This document shows, one piece after another, positions 38,469 to 47,731 of a DNA stretch of 64,000 bases (the stretch's first letter is position 1; each line of letters starts with the position of its first letter). A program made the translations under genes and the position numbers. The notes beneath the pieces were generated by a model. The model had not been told where the DNA came from. It worked only from the letters and a program-made list of their open reading frames with translations, and did no database searches. This DNA is from Martelella sp. HB161492 (GTDB lineage: Bacteria > Pseudomonadota > Alphaproteobacteria > Rhizobiales > Rhizobiaceae): NCBI RefSeq assembly GCF_013184775.1, contig NZ_JAATVV010000007.1:124001-188000 (forward strand), read 5' to 3'.

Positions 38469-40639
38469 CACTTGCCTGCCCCACCGGTGTTTGACTGATA
38501 TTTTCCGATGAAATAGCTCAGCCCGCGTCCCATCTGCTGAATCGACGTCTTGATGAACCAGAACGTGCCGCCAAGCGTGCCCGGATCATTCTTGCGCGCC
38601 TGCAGGAGCTGCTGCCAGCGTTCGGAATTGGCATACATGAGATCGGACACCATCGTATAGTGCAGGCTGTTGGTCGGCGCATAGCGACAGCCAACCATGG
38701 CCAGTTCGCCAAGCGAGCGGGCATGACGCAGCGTCACCGGAATGGCCCCCTGGTCGCCGCCGCGATGCGGTTCGACGCGCAGCAGCGCTTCCGTTCCCGG
38801 CCGCAGCCGGTCGAGATCACGCACCTGAACCTGAAGTCCGGCGCCATCGGAGGACACGTCCTCGATCGTTCCGCGATAGACATTGTCGCCGATCACCAGC
38901 TCGCAGCGGCGCGACATCTTGATGCGGCGCGCTTTCTGGCGCTCGCCGGCTTCCGACACGACGCCAAGCGCCGCAGCCGTCAGGAACAGGTTGAGGAAGT
39001 TCCAGCCGCCCACAACCCAGGTCACGCCGGCAAGATAGGGCTCGGTATAAAGCCGGTAGGCCATCATCACCATGGCTGCGACGAAGATGAAGAAGATAAC
39101 GAAGAAGGGACGTGAGATTTCCGACAGACGGCTGTGCTCGATCGATTCATCCTTCGCCGTCACCTTGAAGGAGGGCTTGCGCGGATTGATGATCGCCGAC
39201 ACCACCGCCGGCATCAGATGGATGGTCTGAACATATTCATACAGTTCGGAAATCCAGGGCCAGCGGAACTGTCCGAACAGATAGTTCTGCGTCAGGATGT
39301 TCACCACCAGATATGACAGCGTATAGGCCAGGAATTCACCACCCGACGCATTGAAAACCTGCAGGCCGAAGAACAGGTAGAACAGCGGCGCAATCATGAA
39401 GGACGCGCGCGCAAAGGGGAACAGCCAGAACAGGTTCGAGGACATGTAGCAAAGCCGTTGCGGCAGCGACAGCCCGCGCAAGAGAAGCGGGAACTTGAAG
39501 CGCAGGATCTGCATCATGCCCTGGGCCCAGCGGCTGCGCTGTCCGATGAAGGAGGAGAAGGTCGCCGGCTGCAGGCCGGCAATCAGTGGCCGGTCGACAT
39601 AGACCGAGTTCCAGCCCTGGGCATGGAGCGAAACGGCGGTTTCGCAGTCCTCGGTAATCGACACACCGGAGAAGCCGTTCACCGAATTCAGCGCCTTTCG
39701 CGACAGGACAGCAGCCGAGCCGCAGAAGAAGGACGCATTCCATTTATCGAGACCGCGCTGAATGATGCCGTAGAACATTTCGTTCTCGCTCGGCATCAGC
39801 TCATAGGTGCGCAGATTGCGCTCCAGCGGGTCGGGATTGATGAAGAAGTGCGGCGTCTGCACCAGGAAGAGCTTCTCGTCTTCCATGAAGTAGCCGACCG
39901 TCTCCTGAAGAAAGTCATTGGCTGGCGCATGGTCGGCGTCAAACACGACGATCAGATCACCATTGGTGTACTGAAGCGCGTGGTTCATGTTGCCGGCCTT
40001 GGCATGCTCGTTGCGCGGGCGGGTAATGTAGCCAACCCCCAGTTCGGCGCAAAGCTGGCGCAGTTCCTTGTATCGGGTCTGGGCGAGCGAAGCCTCAACC
40101 AGGTTCTTCGAGTTGCGCTTCTGCTCCGTGCCACCATCGTCGAGAAGATAGACCTTCAGCTTGTCCGACGGATAATCCATCGCCTTTGCTGCGGCCAGCG
40201 TATTGGCGAGCAGCTGGAAGTCCTCGTTATAGGAGGGGACATAGACATCGACATAGGGAAGATCACCTTCCAGCTTGCCCCATCGCGGACGTACGGGCAG
40301 CGGCAATGCCACAACAAAAAGGCTGAGCCCCAGCATCATCACAGAGAACATTTCGGCGAGATAGAGGATCAGACCGGGAATGAAGTTCTGCAACTCGGTG
40401 ATCGGCGGCAGGGTACTGGTGGTGCGCCAATAGACATAGCGCAGAACGATGGACGTGCCGAATGCCAGCGCGATCAGACGCCAGTTTCCTTCCGCATGCA
40501 TCTGCTTCAGGACCGTCATCACCGCGACGGCGACAACGCTGACGACGATCTGCGTGCGCAGATCAATCGGCAATGTGACGAGTCCCAGAACGAGAATCGA
40601 TGCAAAAATCCAGAAAATCAGGATTCCAGCCTTGCGCAT
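38468..40639 (-). CDS. bcsA: cellulose synthase catalytic subunit BcsA (GT2 + PilZ)
   Basis: BcsA polymerises UDP-glucose into beta-1,4-glucan and exports it through its own channel. The 723-aa protein has the GT2 motifs in order: YLLDDGG (about 166), VFDADHAP (about 231), VSITEDCET (about 330) and QRSRWAQG (about 368), with about eight membrane helices around them. A C-terminal PilZ domain (about 575–670) has RQKARRIKMSRRCEL and EDVSSDGAGLQV, so it should be activated by cyclic di-GMP. It is translationally coupled to bcsB. No bcsZ follows. Confidence 0.97.
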   Translation of the reverse strand: MRKAGILIFWIFASILVLGLVTLPIDLRTQIVVSVVAVAVMTVLKQMHAEGNWRLIALAFGTSIVLRYVYWRTTSTLPPITELQNFIPGLILYLAEMFSVMMLGLSLFVVALPLPVRPRWGKLEGDLPYVDVYVPSYNEDFQLLANTLAAAKAMDYPSDKLKVYLLDDGGTEQKRNSKNLVEASLAQTRYKELRQLCAELGVGYITRPRNEHAKAGNMNHALQYTNGDLIVVFDADHAPANDFLQETVGYFMEDEKLFLVQTPHFFINPDPLERNLRTYELMPSENEMFYGIIQRGLDKWNASFFCGSAAVLSRKALNSVNGFSGVSITEDCETAVSLHAQGWNSVYVDRPLIAGLQPATFSSFIGQRSRWAQGMMQILRFKFPLLLRGLSLPQRLCYMSSNLFWLFPFARASFMIAPLFYLFFGLQVFNASGGEFLAYTLSYLVVNILTQNYLFGQFRWPWISELYEYVQTIHLMPAVVSAIINPRKPSFKVTAKDESIEHSRLSEISRPFFVIFFIFVAAMVMMAYRLYTEPYLAGVTWVVGGWNFLNLFLTAAALGVVSEAGERQKARRIKMSRRCELVIGDNVYRGTIEDVSSDGAGLQVQVRDLDRLRPGTEALLRVEPHRGGDQGAIPVTLRHARSLGELAMVGCRYAPTNSLHYTMVSDLMYANSERWQQLLQARKNDPGTLGGTFWFIKTSIQQMGRGLSYFIGKYQSNTGGAGK

Positions 40640-40908
40640 GTGGTCGAACCTTTCTCGGAAACAGCTCTGCTGCTATTTCGCCGAGCCTGAGCGAGAAAGC
40701 TGAAGAATTACTTTCAAGCCCGGACTTTTTCTGATGTCAGACTGCTTTTCCTGCCGGACAATATCTGCTCCGCCCCTTAGAATTCAGTACTTGTGAAGCG
40801 GCAGCATAGCAAGATCATCTTTGCCACTGGGAAGCCGGACGGTTTGCAGATATTGCCGCTCTCCCGCCTTCCCTGTCATGGCCATGCATTCATCAGCGAC
40901 CCGTATCA

Positions 40909-41997
40909 TCAATTACACGTAACAGTCGTTGAACCGGGCAGAAGCCGGCAGGGCGGTCCGGGAATGGAGCCGGTTCCTGCCTGTGCTGCCGATGTCGCCG
41001 TGCTGGCCGGTGCACCGGCGGTCGCTGCCGGGATCTGGCGCTGAGGCGCCGGAATCGTGCTGGCCGGCGCGATGGCAGCAGCCGGCGCGGCCACCGGCGA
41101 AACCGCAGGCGCACTGGTGACGACGGCACCCGCCGGCTGATCAATGATCGTGACGTTCTGAGCGTTGCTGACCGGCGCGGCGGTGCTTACCGTCCTTGTC
41201 GTCGATGGCGTGCTGCGCCGGACCGTTGATGCCGGCAGAACCGTGCTCGTCTTGGCCAGATTGTCCTTGCGATCGTCATAGACCTGCTTCGGATAGGTCG
41301 GGGCGCCCGTCTTGCCAAGAAGCGGCGGCGGCGGATTGGCATCGCCATAGGGGTTCCAGCCAAAGGCCTCGACCGCACCGTTGATGGTATAGCCATACAT
41401 GATGCCAAGCAGATCATCCTCGCTGGCGCCGGTCTCGCAGAAGCGCACCCTGATCTGGATCGTTCCCGCCTGACCGAAGGCATCGCGGGTGTCGCGGCCC
41501 GGACGGATCTGCTGCCAGCCATACATGCAAAGGTCATTGCCGCGGCCATAGCCAAAGGCATAGCCAAAGGGACCGTAATTGTTCTGCACATAATAGGGTG
41601 ACTGCTTCATCACGACGCCAGGAATTTCCTGCCGCATCGTCTCGGCGAGATTTGTCTCGTTGACCGAGTGATAGGCCAGCGACTGACCGTTCAGCGGTGA
41701 ATAGTTCGCAACACCGAAGAATTGAGTCTGAATATAGTTCTGTCCCTGCGTGCGGGCATTGGTCACCAGCAGGATACGCTGCTGCAGCGCGTTGGAATAT
41801 TGATGCTCAAGAACCGAAATGATGGCCGGGCCACCGGGCGGCGGCATGACCAGCGCATCTTCCGGCAGCGCTGTGCGGACAGCGGAACCATAGGGCATGA
41901 CCGGACCGGCACAGGCCGTAAGCAAAAGGCCGAGACCAGCGATTGCGACGCCTGCAAGCAAGCCTGCTCCCTTACTTCCGGCTTTCGATTGTCTCAT
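40909..41997 (-). CDS. bcsN: cellulose biosynthesis protein BcsN (lipoprotein)
   Basis: The protein of about 362 aa has a lipoprotein signal (GLGLLLTACAG, Cys at about residue 29), a conserved central region (MPPPGGPAIISVLEHQYSN in parts, NYIQTQFFGV, YGYTINGAVEAFGWNPYG) and an Ala/Pro/Thr-rich tail with low complexity. This pattern fits BcsN of rhizobial cellulose loci. ATG 41997 has AGGGTGAG upstream and gives a compact signal peptide. The frame also opens at ATG 42033 and GTG 42057. Its function is not known. It is upstream of bcsA on the same strand (269 bp apart) and divergent from the TPR gene. Confidence 0.85.
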   Translation of the reverse strand: MRQSKAGSKGAGLLAGVAIAGLGLLLTACAGPVMPYGSAVRTALPEDALVMPPPGGPAIISVLEHQYSNALQQRILLVTNARTQGQNYIQTQFFGVANYSPLNGQSLAYHSVNETNLAETMRQEIPGVVMKQSPYYVQNNYGPFGYAFGYGRGNDLCMYGWQQIRPGRDTRDAFGQAGTIQIRVRFCETGASEDDLLGIMYGYTINGAVEAFGWNPYGDANPPPPLLGKTGAPTYPKQVYDDRKDNLAKTSTVLPASTVRRSTPSTTRTVSTAAPVSNAQNVTIIDQPAGAVVTSAPAVSPVAAPAAAIAPASTIPAPQRQIPAATAGAPASTATSAAQAGTGSIPGPPCRLLPGSTTVTCN

Positions 41998-42304
41998 TGC
42001 TCGGCTCACCCTGTTGCGCAGTTTCCTGCTCATTCTTGTCGCCGCCAGAATTTTCACATTTTGGTAAAGAAAGCACTAACATGCGGTGCAACTAACGTTT
42101 CAGACCGCATAAATCCCGTAGAACAATGCTACAGACATGGCATTTTAGCGCATCCCTATGTTGTAATTCTGCTATTTTATACTTTCTTAAGGACAATATG
42201 GCTCTTGTTAGGCGAGGAAGCGCGCGTCGAGGCGCTGACGACAAAACAGCTCTTGGGCAGGTGGCGCGTGCCGGACCTGCCCGGAAAGCCGGAGTATCTG
42301 AGTT
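41998..42304. other. divergent control region of the cellulose locus
   Basis: This 307-bp region lies between bcsN (minus) and the TPR gene (plus). The middle (about 42045–42200) is markedly AT-rich against its surroundings, as expected for divergent promoters. The frame of bcsN may extend into its first 60 bp. I see no convincing operator, riboswitch or RNA gene. Confidence 0.5.
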
Positions 42305-45220
42305 ATGAAACTGGCCTATATTGCGCTCACGGCGGCGGGTATCGCAGTGATTGGTGCAATCAGCATACACGGGACCAACCGGAATGCTGCCGAAAAGGCG
42401 GCTCAGCCGGTGACTGTGTCCGATTTCGACCAGGCCTATGATCAGATGCTGCGCGACCCGCCGCAGCAGGCTGGCACTGGCACCAGCGCCGATAGCAGCG
42501 ATCCGAGTTTTTCCGGTCTGAACCAGGCGCAGGCGCAGTCAGACAGTCAGGATCTGCGCAATCTTCCCGAAAGCGAACAGGGCAAGAGCGGGAGTGATGC
42601 CACCCAGATTACCCGCGCGCCGACCCCCGCCGCTGCAACCGACGCGACCCCGGCAGGGCCCAGCGTCGATGAAAGCGCGCTACGCTATTTTGCCCAGCAG
42701 GGCGATCTTGAAAGGCTGCAGGCGGAAATCTCGCGCCTGCGGGCGCTTTATCCCAACTGGACGCCGCCGGCCAATCCGCTCGCGGTTCAGGATAATAGCG
42801 ACAACCAGCTGCAGGCCATGTGGCAGGCTTACGCCGAAGGCCGCTATCAGGATGTCCACGACATGATCACCGAGCGACAGCAGCGCGAACCCGGCTGGGT
42901 ACCGCCGGCCGATCTCACCGATCGCCTGTTCATCGCCGAGACCCGCCGCAACCTGCTCGCCGCCGCCAAGGATCAGGATTATGCCAAGGTCATCGATCTG
43001 GCCTCGCAGGCTCCGAGCCTTCTGACCTGCGCGGAGGTGAACGTCATGTGGCAGGTGGCCGAGGCCTTTGCCAAGACGGACAAGATCAGCCGCGCCGATG
43101 ATGCCTATACCTATATTCTCACCAATTGCGAAAAGCCCGAAGAGCGCTACGCGACAATGCAGAAAGCCATGTCGCTTCTGCCCTATGACGATGTCGTCAA
43201 GCTTTTCGCACTGGAACGGACCGGTGATGACGGCAAGCCCGAATTCGAGGATCTGCGCAACCAGCTGCTGCGCGACCGCTTTGCCGAGGCTGGCAAGGAC
43301 GCCAATATCGTCATTGCGCCCGATGATCTGGCACGCATGCAGAAACTGGCCGACGACAGCAAGAGCGCCGATGATTCCCAGCTTCTCGCCTGGTATTTCC
43401 TTATCCGCGGCTCCGACGAGGCGGCGGAGGAATGGTTCCGCAAGGCTCGGGACGAAGGCGACAGCGCCACGATCTCGCAGGGTCTCGCACTGCTTCTGAT
43501 CAAGCAGAACAAGTCCGACGAGGCCGAAGCGGTGATGTATCCCTGGCGCAACAGCTCAGACGAGGCCAAGGACACCTATCTCAACGCCGTGGTCAACATG
43601 CTCGGCCGCACACCGCGCGTCGCCTATTCCGACGAGGTGCTGAAGCGCATGGCCGACGTTGTGACGGAGACCAAGAGCGTTACGGCAGCCGAACAGTTCG
43701 GCTGGTATTCCAACAATTTCAAGCAGTGGATGACCGGGCTTCAGTGGTTTGAGGCCGGGCTGTCCTGGGAGCCCTGGCAGGAACCGCTCGCCTATGGCGT
43801 GACGATAACGCTGAACGAGCTGGGCTACAGACCCGGTGTCTATCAGATGCAGCGCATATGGGCCCCCTATTCCGAGCGTATCGCCTGGCTCAACGACCCG
43901 AATGCGCCGGTCAACAGTCTCGACAATCTTCTGGCAACCGTTTTCCGCCTGACCACGGTGAAGCTGGCCAATGGCAAGACCTCGGTCTCCGCCGTGCCGA
44001 TCGCCGAGGTCAATCTGGCAACGGGTGAGCAGAAGCCGATTGGTGCGGCCGCCATGTCCGTGACCGGCGATGCCACACCCGGTGTCGCCCTGACGGCACC
44101 GGTCAACGCCCCCGGGGCGGCTGGCACCGGCGATGCTGCCGACAATAGCCAGGCGGCGAACTATGTGCCGGACTATTACAAATATTACTATGGCCAGACG
44201 ACAACCGGCGTTGACACCCACGGGCTGATGGTACCGACCGGCAACCAGCCTGCCCTGCAGAACCTGCCATCGCTGAACGGCCAGTCGATCCCGAAATCGA
44301 TGATCGCGACCGACCAGGTGACCGGCGAGGAAACGGTGACCATCCTCAACACCGACCTGTTGCTGAACACCAATCCCTACAGGCCTTCGGCCCAGCAGGT
44401 GGCCGCCGCGCTCTATACCTATGGTCAGCCCTCCGACAAAACCGTTGTCTGGCGCTTTGATGATGCCGCATATCGCAATCGCGACTTCCTGCGCCAGTAC
44501 AAGCTCGGCACCTACCAGCCGCAAACGGCAACCGAGACAACGACGCCCGTGACAACGACGCCGGTGGCAACGACGACCACCGCTGCCGCGCTTCCGGCCG
44601 GATCCGAGGTGACGATCGGTGCGGCAACGGTCACCCCCGTTGCGGCGACCACGACCACGCGCACCACCACCCGCAGCACCGCATCCGGTGCGACGAGCTC
44701 GGGAAGCTGCTGGAGCGGGCGCTCGCCCGGCAGCCTGTCTGCTTCGGCAGCCCTGACCCAGGGCTGGTGCCTGATGGACCTGCAGCGCCCGATGGAAGCA
44801 GTCCGCGCCTTCGAAGTGGCTCTCGGCTCGTCCTCATCGAAAACCCGTGAGGAAGCCGCCTATGGCCAGAGCCTCGCTTACATGCGCATGGGGCTGACCT
44901 CCAAGGCAGCCGCCGCCGCCTCCCAGACGCCGATGAGCGCCAAACGGCAGACCGATCTGCAGGTTCAGATCCTCACCGATCGTGCGGTCACGGCCTATAA
45001 TGGCGGCCATTACCGCGATGCGCTGCTGATGCTCGATCAGCGTGACCAGCTGGCTCCGGCCGAAGATGGCCTGATGGTGATCCGCGGCTATGCCTATATG
45101 CAGCTGCAGCGCTACAACGACGCCTACAAGGTGTTTGAGGCGCTGGCCGAAAAGGGGAATACCACGGCGATGGACGGCCTGGCGCTGGCCCGCCAGCAGA
45201 TGATGGGCAACGCAAACTAA
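42305..45220 (+). CDS. large TPR protein of the cellulose locus (BcsK-like)
   Basis: The 971-aa protein has one N-terminal hydrophobic segment (IALTAAGIAVIGAISIHG, signal anchor), an Ala/Gln/Ser-rich linker to about residue 120, TPR-like helical repeats (about 125–480), a segment around YKYYYGQTT, a Thr-rich linker (about 735–800) and further TPR repeats to the end (ALTQGWCLMDLQRPMEAVRAF in parts, RGYAYMQLQRYNDAYKVFEAL in parts). Cellulose loci of this bcsN type carry a TPR protein called BcsK instead of BcsC; that assignment is by context. Unlike BcsC, there is no C-terminal beta-barrel. It probably scaffolds the synthase in the periplasm. Confidence 0.75.
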   Translation: MKLAYIALTAAGIAVIGAISIHGTNRNAAEKAAQPVTVSDFDQAYDQMLRDPPQQAGTGTSADSSDPSFSGLNQAQAQSDSQDLRNLPESEQGKSGSDATQITRAPTPAAATDATPAGPSVDESALRYFAQQGDLERLQAEISRLRALYPNWTPPANPLAVQDNSDNQLQAMWQAYAEGRYQDVHDMITERQQREPGWVPPADLTDRLFIAETRRNLLAAAKDQDYAKVIDLASQAPSLLTCAEVNVMWQVAEAFAKTDKISRADDAYTYILTNCEKPEERYATMQKAMSLLPYDDVVKLFALERTGDDGKPEFEDLRNQLLRDRFAEAGKDANIVIAPDDLARMQKLADDSKSADDSQLLAWYFLIRGSDEAAEEWFRKARDEGDSATISQGLALLLIKQNKSDEAEAVMYPWRNSSDEAKDTYLNAVVNMLGRTPRVAYSDEVLKRMADVVTETKSVTAAEQFGWYSNNFKQWMTGLQWFEAGLSWEPWQEPLAYGVTITLNELGYRPGVYQMQRIWAPYSERIAWLNDPNAPVNSLDNLLATVFRLTTVKLANGKTSVSAVPIAEVNLATGEQKPIGAAAMSVTGDATPGVALTAPVNAPGAAGTGDAADNSQAANYVPDYYKYYYGQTTTGVDTHGLMVPTGNQPALQNLPSLNGQSIPKSMIATDQVTGEETVTILNTDLLLNTNPYRPSAQQVAAALYTYGQPSDKTVVWRFDDAAYRNRDFLRQYKLGTYQPQTATETTTPVTTTPVATTTTAAALPAGSEVTIGAATVTPVAATTTTRTTTRSTASGATSSGSCWSGRSPGSLSASAALTQGWCLMDLQRPMEAVRAFEVALGSSSSKTREEAAYGQSLAYMRMGLTSKAAAAASQTPMSAKRQTDLQVQILTDRAVTAYNGGHYRDALLMLDQRDQLAPAEDGLMVIRGYAYMQLQRYNDAYKVFEALAEKGNTTAMDGLALARQQMMGNAN

Positions 45221-45474
45221 GAAGGCGGCCGCATCTGGCCGCCCCAGTCTGTCGACAAAATCATTCAGATTGCCGGCGTGGGGCGGAATAGCCGCGCGGA
45301 CGCGCGGCGGCTGGATGCCTGTTGACCAAGCACAGGCACAACGTCAGTAAAAGGGCGCGCGGTTTGTCAGCAATCTGAGGCGGCCGCATCGGGCAACCGC
45401 TTCCTCATCACCAATGCTGCTGTGTCGATCCGAACGGCGCCTGATCCGAGCCGGACCCTGGCGCCCGGCAACCC

Positions 45475-45705
45475 TTACTTCGCGGAAAGCGGCAGCGTTC
45501 CGGCGCGCTTTTCAGCCTCAAAAGCAACGGCCGCATCCACATAGGCCTCCTGTCGTGCAACGCTCCAGTAGCGCAGTTCCTCAAGCGGAATGCGCTGCCC
45601 GGTCACCGCGCAGACGACATGCGTTCCGGGAACGATCACCTCGAAATCGGCATCAAGATATTTGATGCGGGCTTCGCCCCGTCCGTTACCTTCGAGAATA
45701 TTCAA
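45475..45705 (-). CDS. DUF2093-family protein
   Basis: This 76-aa protein starts MNILEGNGRGEARIKYLD and contains VVCAVTGQRIPLEELRYWSVARQEAY (in parts: CAVTGQRIPLEELRYW), the pattern of the alphaproteobacterial DUF2093 family. Its function is unknown. It follows mutL on the minus strand with 26 bp between them, so they are probably co-transcribed. The 254 bp downstream, up to the TPR gene, hold only a weak GC hairpin (45224–45243). Confidence 0.85.
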   Translation of the reverse strand: MNILEGNGRGEARIKYLDADFEVIVPGTHVVCAVTGQRIPLEELRYWSVARQEAYVDAAVAFEAEKRAGTLPLSAK

Positions 45706-45731
45706 CGTAAAAACTCCATGACAGGGCGCCT

Positions 45732-47573
45732 TCAGCGCCCGAAAAGCCGCTCAATATCGGCCAGCTTCAGTTCTATATAGGTTGGCCTTCCGTGATTGCA
45801 TTGTCCAGAACCCGGCGTGACTTCCATCTGACGCAGCAATGCATTCATCTCTTCCGGCCGCATCCGCCGGCCGGAGCGGACCGAACCATGGCAGGCCATG
45901 GTTGCCGCCACTGATTCAAGCCGCGCAGACAAACCGTCGGCAGTCTCCCACTCGCCTGCCTCTTCCGCAAGGGCTTGGATCAGCGCCGGTGCATCGACCT
46001 CCCCCAGCATGGCCGGGGTTTCGCGCACCGCAATCGCCCCCGGCCCGAAGCGTTCGAAGGCAAGGCCAAGCTGCTCCAGCGTATCGGAGAAGGGCATCAG
46101 CCGGTCGCAGTCTTCCTCCGGCAGGTCGATGATTTCAGGGATCAGCAGCACCTGCGAAGGAAGACGCCGGTCCTTCAGCGCCTTGCGCATGGCCTCATAG
46201 ACCAGCCGCTCATGGGCGGCATGCTGATCGACAATCACCAGCCCGGTCTCGGTCTGGGCAATGATGTAATTTTCATGGATCTGGGCTCGCGCAGCGCCAA
46301 GCGGATGCCCTGTTGCGGCCTCCTCAGCCGTTGCCGGCTGCGGCTGGTCGGCACGTGCCGAAGGCTGATCAAAACCAGCAAGACCCGACTGGACGGAAGG
46401 CGTGCGCCAGGTCTGCGGCGCGGCGCGCCAGGTCGCCGGCTCCGGCGTTTCCTGGCGAAAGCCATCCGGCCGGTAGGGCGAGGTCGCCGGCGACCAGTTG
46501 GCATTTCTCGTCCTTTCGCCCTGCGCTGCGCCGAACCCCGGACGAAAGGCTCTGAGCATCTGATCGGCGCCGGTCGAGGATGCCCGGTCGCCATGGCTTG
46601 ACAGACCCTCGCGGATTGCCCCGATCACCAGCCCGCGCACCAGGCCCGGATCGCGGAACCGCACATCGGCCTTGGCGGGGTGAACATTCACATCCACCAG
46701 CGCCGGATCGAGCGTGAACCACAGAACGGCGACGGGATAACGCCCCTTCGGCACCGTCTCGGCATAGGCCGCACGGATCGCGCCCATCAGCATCTTGTCC
46801 TGCACCGGGCGGCCATTGACGAAGGCATAGACATGGCCGGAATTGCCGCGGTTGAACGTCGGTACACCGGCATAACCCGAAAGCGCCACATCTTCGCGCA
46901 ATGCATCGATGGCAATCGCATTGTCGGGAAAGTCCCGGCCCAGCACCTGGGCGATACGGGCCAGGCGGTCACCCCCCGTCGCCGGCAGTTCCAGCGTTGA
47001 GCGGTCAGACCCCGACAGCACGAAGCGCACCGCCGGAAAGGCCAGCGCCATGCGTTTGACGATCTCGGTAATCGCGCCTGCCTCGGCCCGCTCGCTCTTC
47101 AGAAACTTCAGCCGCGCCGGCGTTGCAAAGAACAGATCCCGGACTTCCACGATCGTCCCCGGATTGACCGCGGCAGGATGGGGCTCTTCCAGATGGCCGC
47201 CGGAAAGCGCCACGCGATAGCCTTCGCTCGCAGCCTTCAGACGGCTGGTGATCGACAGTTTCGCCACCGAACCGATCGATGGCAGCGCCTCGCCGCGAAA
47301 ACCAAGCGTTCTGATATCGAAAAGATCGTCGGAAAGCTTCGATGTGCAATGACGGCGGATCGACAGAACCAGATCGTCCGGCCCCATGCCCGAACCGTTG
47401 TCGGTGACGCGCAGAAGCGACTTGCCGCCGCCTGCCGTGGCAATCTCGATCCGGCTCGCCCCCGCATCAAGGGCATTCTCGATCAGTTCCTTGGCGGCAC
47501 TGGCCGGGCGTTCGATCACTTCGCCGGCAGCGATCTGATTGATCAGATTTTCGGAGAGTTGCTTGATGGCCAT
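45732..47573 (-). CDS. mutL: DNA mismatch repair protein MutL
   Basis: MutL couples mismatch recognition by MutS to strand removal. The 613-aa protein has the GHKL ATPase domain: [19 protein letters not shown] (in parts), [23 protein letters not shown] and [12 protein letters not shown] variable linker (about 335–420) leads to the C-terminal dimerisation domain. That domain contains [12 protein letters not shown], which fits the DQHA(x)2E(x)4E endonuclease motif, so this MutL probably nicks DNA itself as expected in an organism without MutH. ATG 47573 (MAIKQLSE) is the family start; the frame extends 25 codons upstream without homology. Confidence 0.96.
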   Translation of the reverse strand: MAIKQLSENLINQIAAGEVIERPASAAKELIENALDAGASRIEIATAGGGKSLLRVTDNGSGMGPDDLVLSIRRHCTSKLSDDLFDIRTLGFRGEALPSIGSVAKLSITSRLKAASEGYRVALSGGHLEEPHPAAVNPGTIVEVRDLFFATPARLKFLKSERAEAGAITEIVKRMALAFPAVRFVLSGSDRSTLELPATGGDRLARIAQVLGRDFPDNAIAIDALREDVALSGYAGVPTFNRGNSGHVYAFVNGRPVQDKMLMGAIRAAYAETVPKGRYPVAVLWFTLDPALVDVNVHPAKADVRFRDPGLVRGLVIGAIREGLSSHGDRASSTGADQMLRAFRPGFGAAQGERTRNANWSPATSPYRPDGFRQETPEPATWRAAPQTWRTPSVQSGLAGFDQPSARADQPQPATAEEAATGHPLGAARAQIHENYIIAQTETGLVIVDQHAAHERLVYEAMRKALKDRRLPSQVLLIPEIIDLPEEDCDRLMPFSDTLEQLGLAFERFGPGAIAVRETPAMLGEVDAPALIQALAEEAGEWETADGLSARLESVAATMACHGSVRSGRRMRPEEMNALLRQMEVTPGSGQCNHGRPTYIELKLADIERLFGR

Positions 47574-47731
47574 GACCTGTCTTAGTCGGATTTGCGCCTG
47601 AGGAAAATGCGCAGATGCGCCACTGTCCCCGTGTTTTTTTCCGATCACAGCCTATCGATGCAACTTAATGTTTGATGTCACCGACAGAATTGCGTTCTGT
47701 AATATATTCGATTGGGAAAAAGGGGGCCCGA

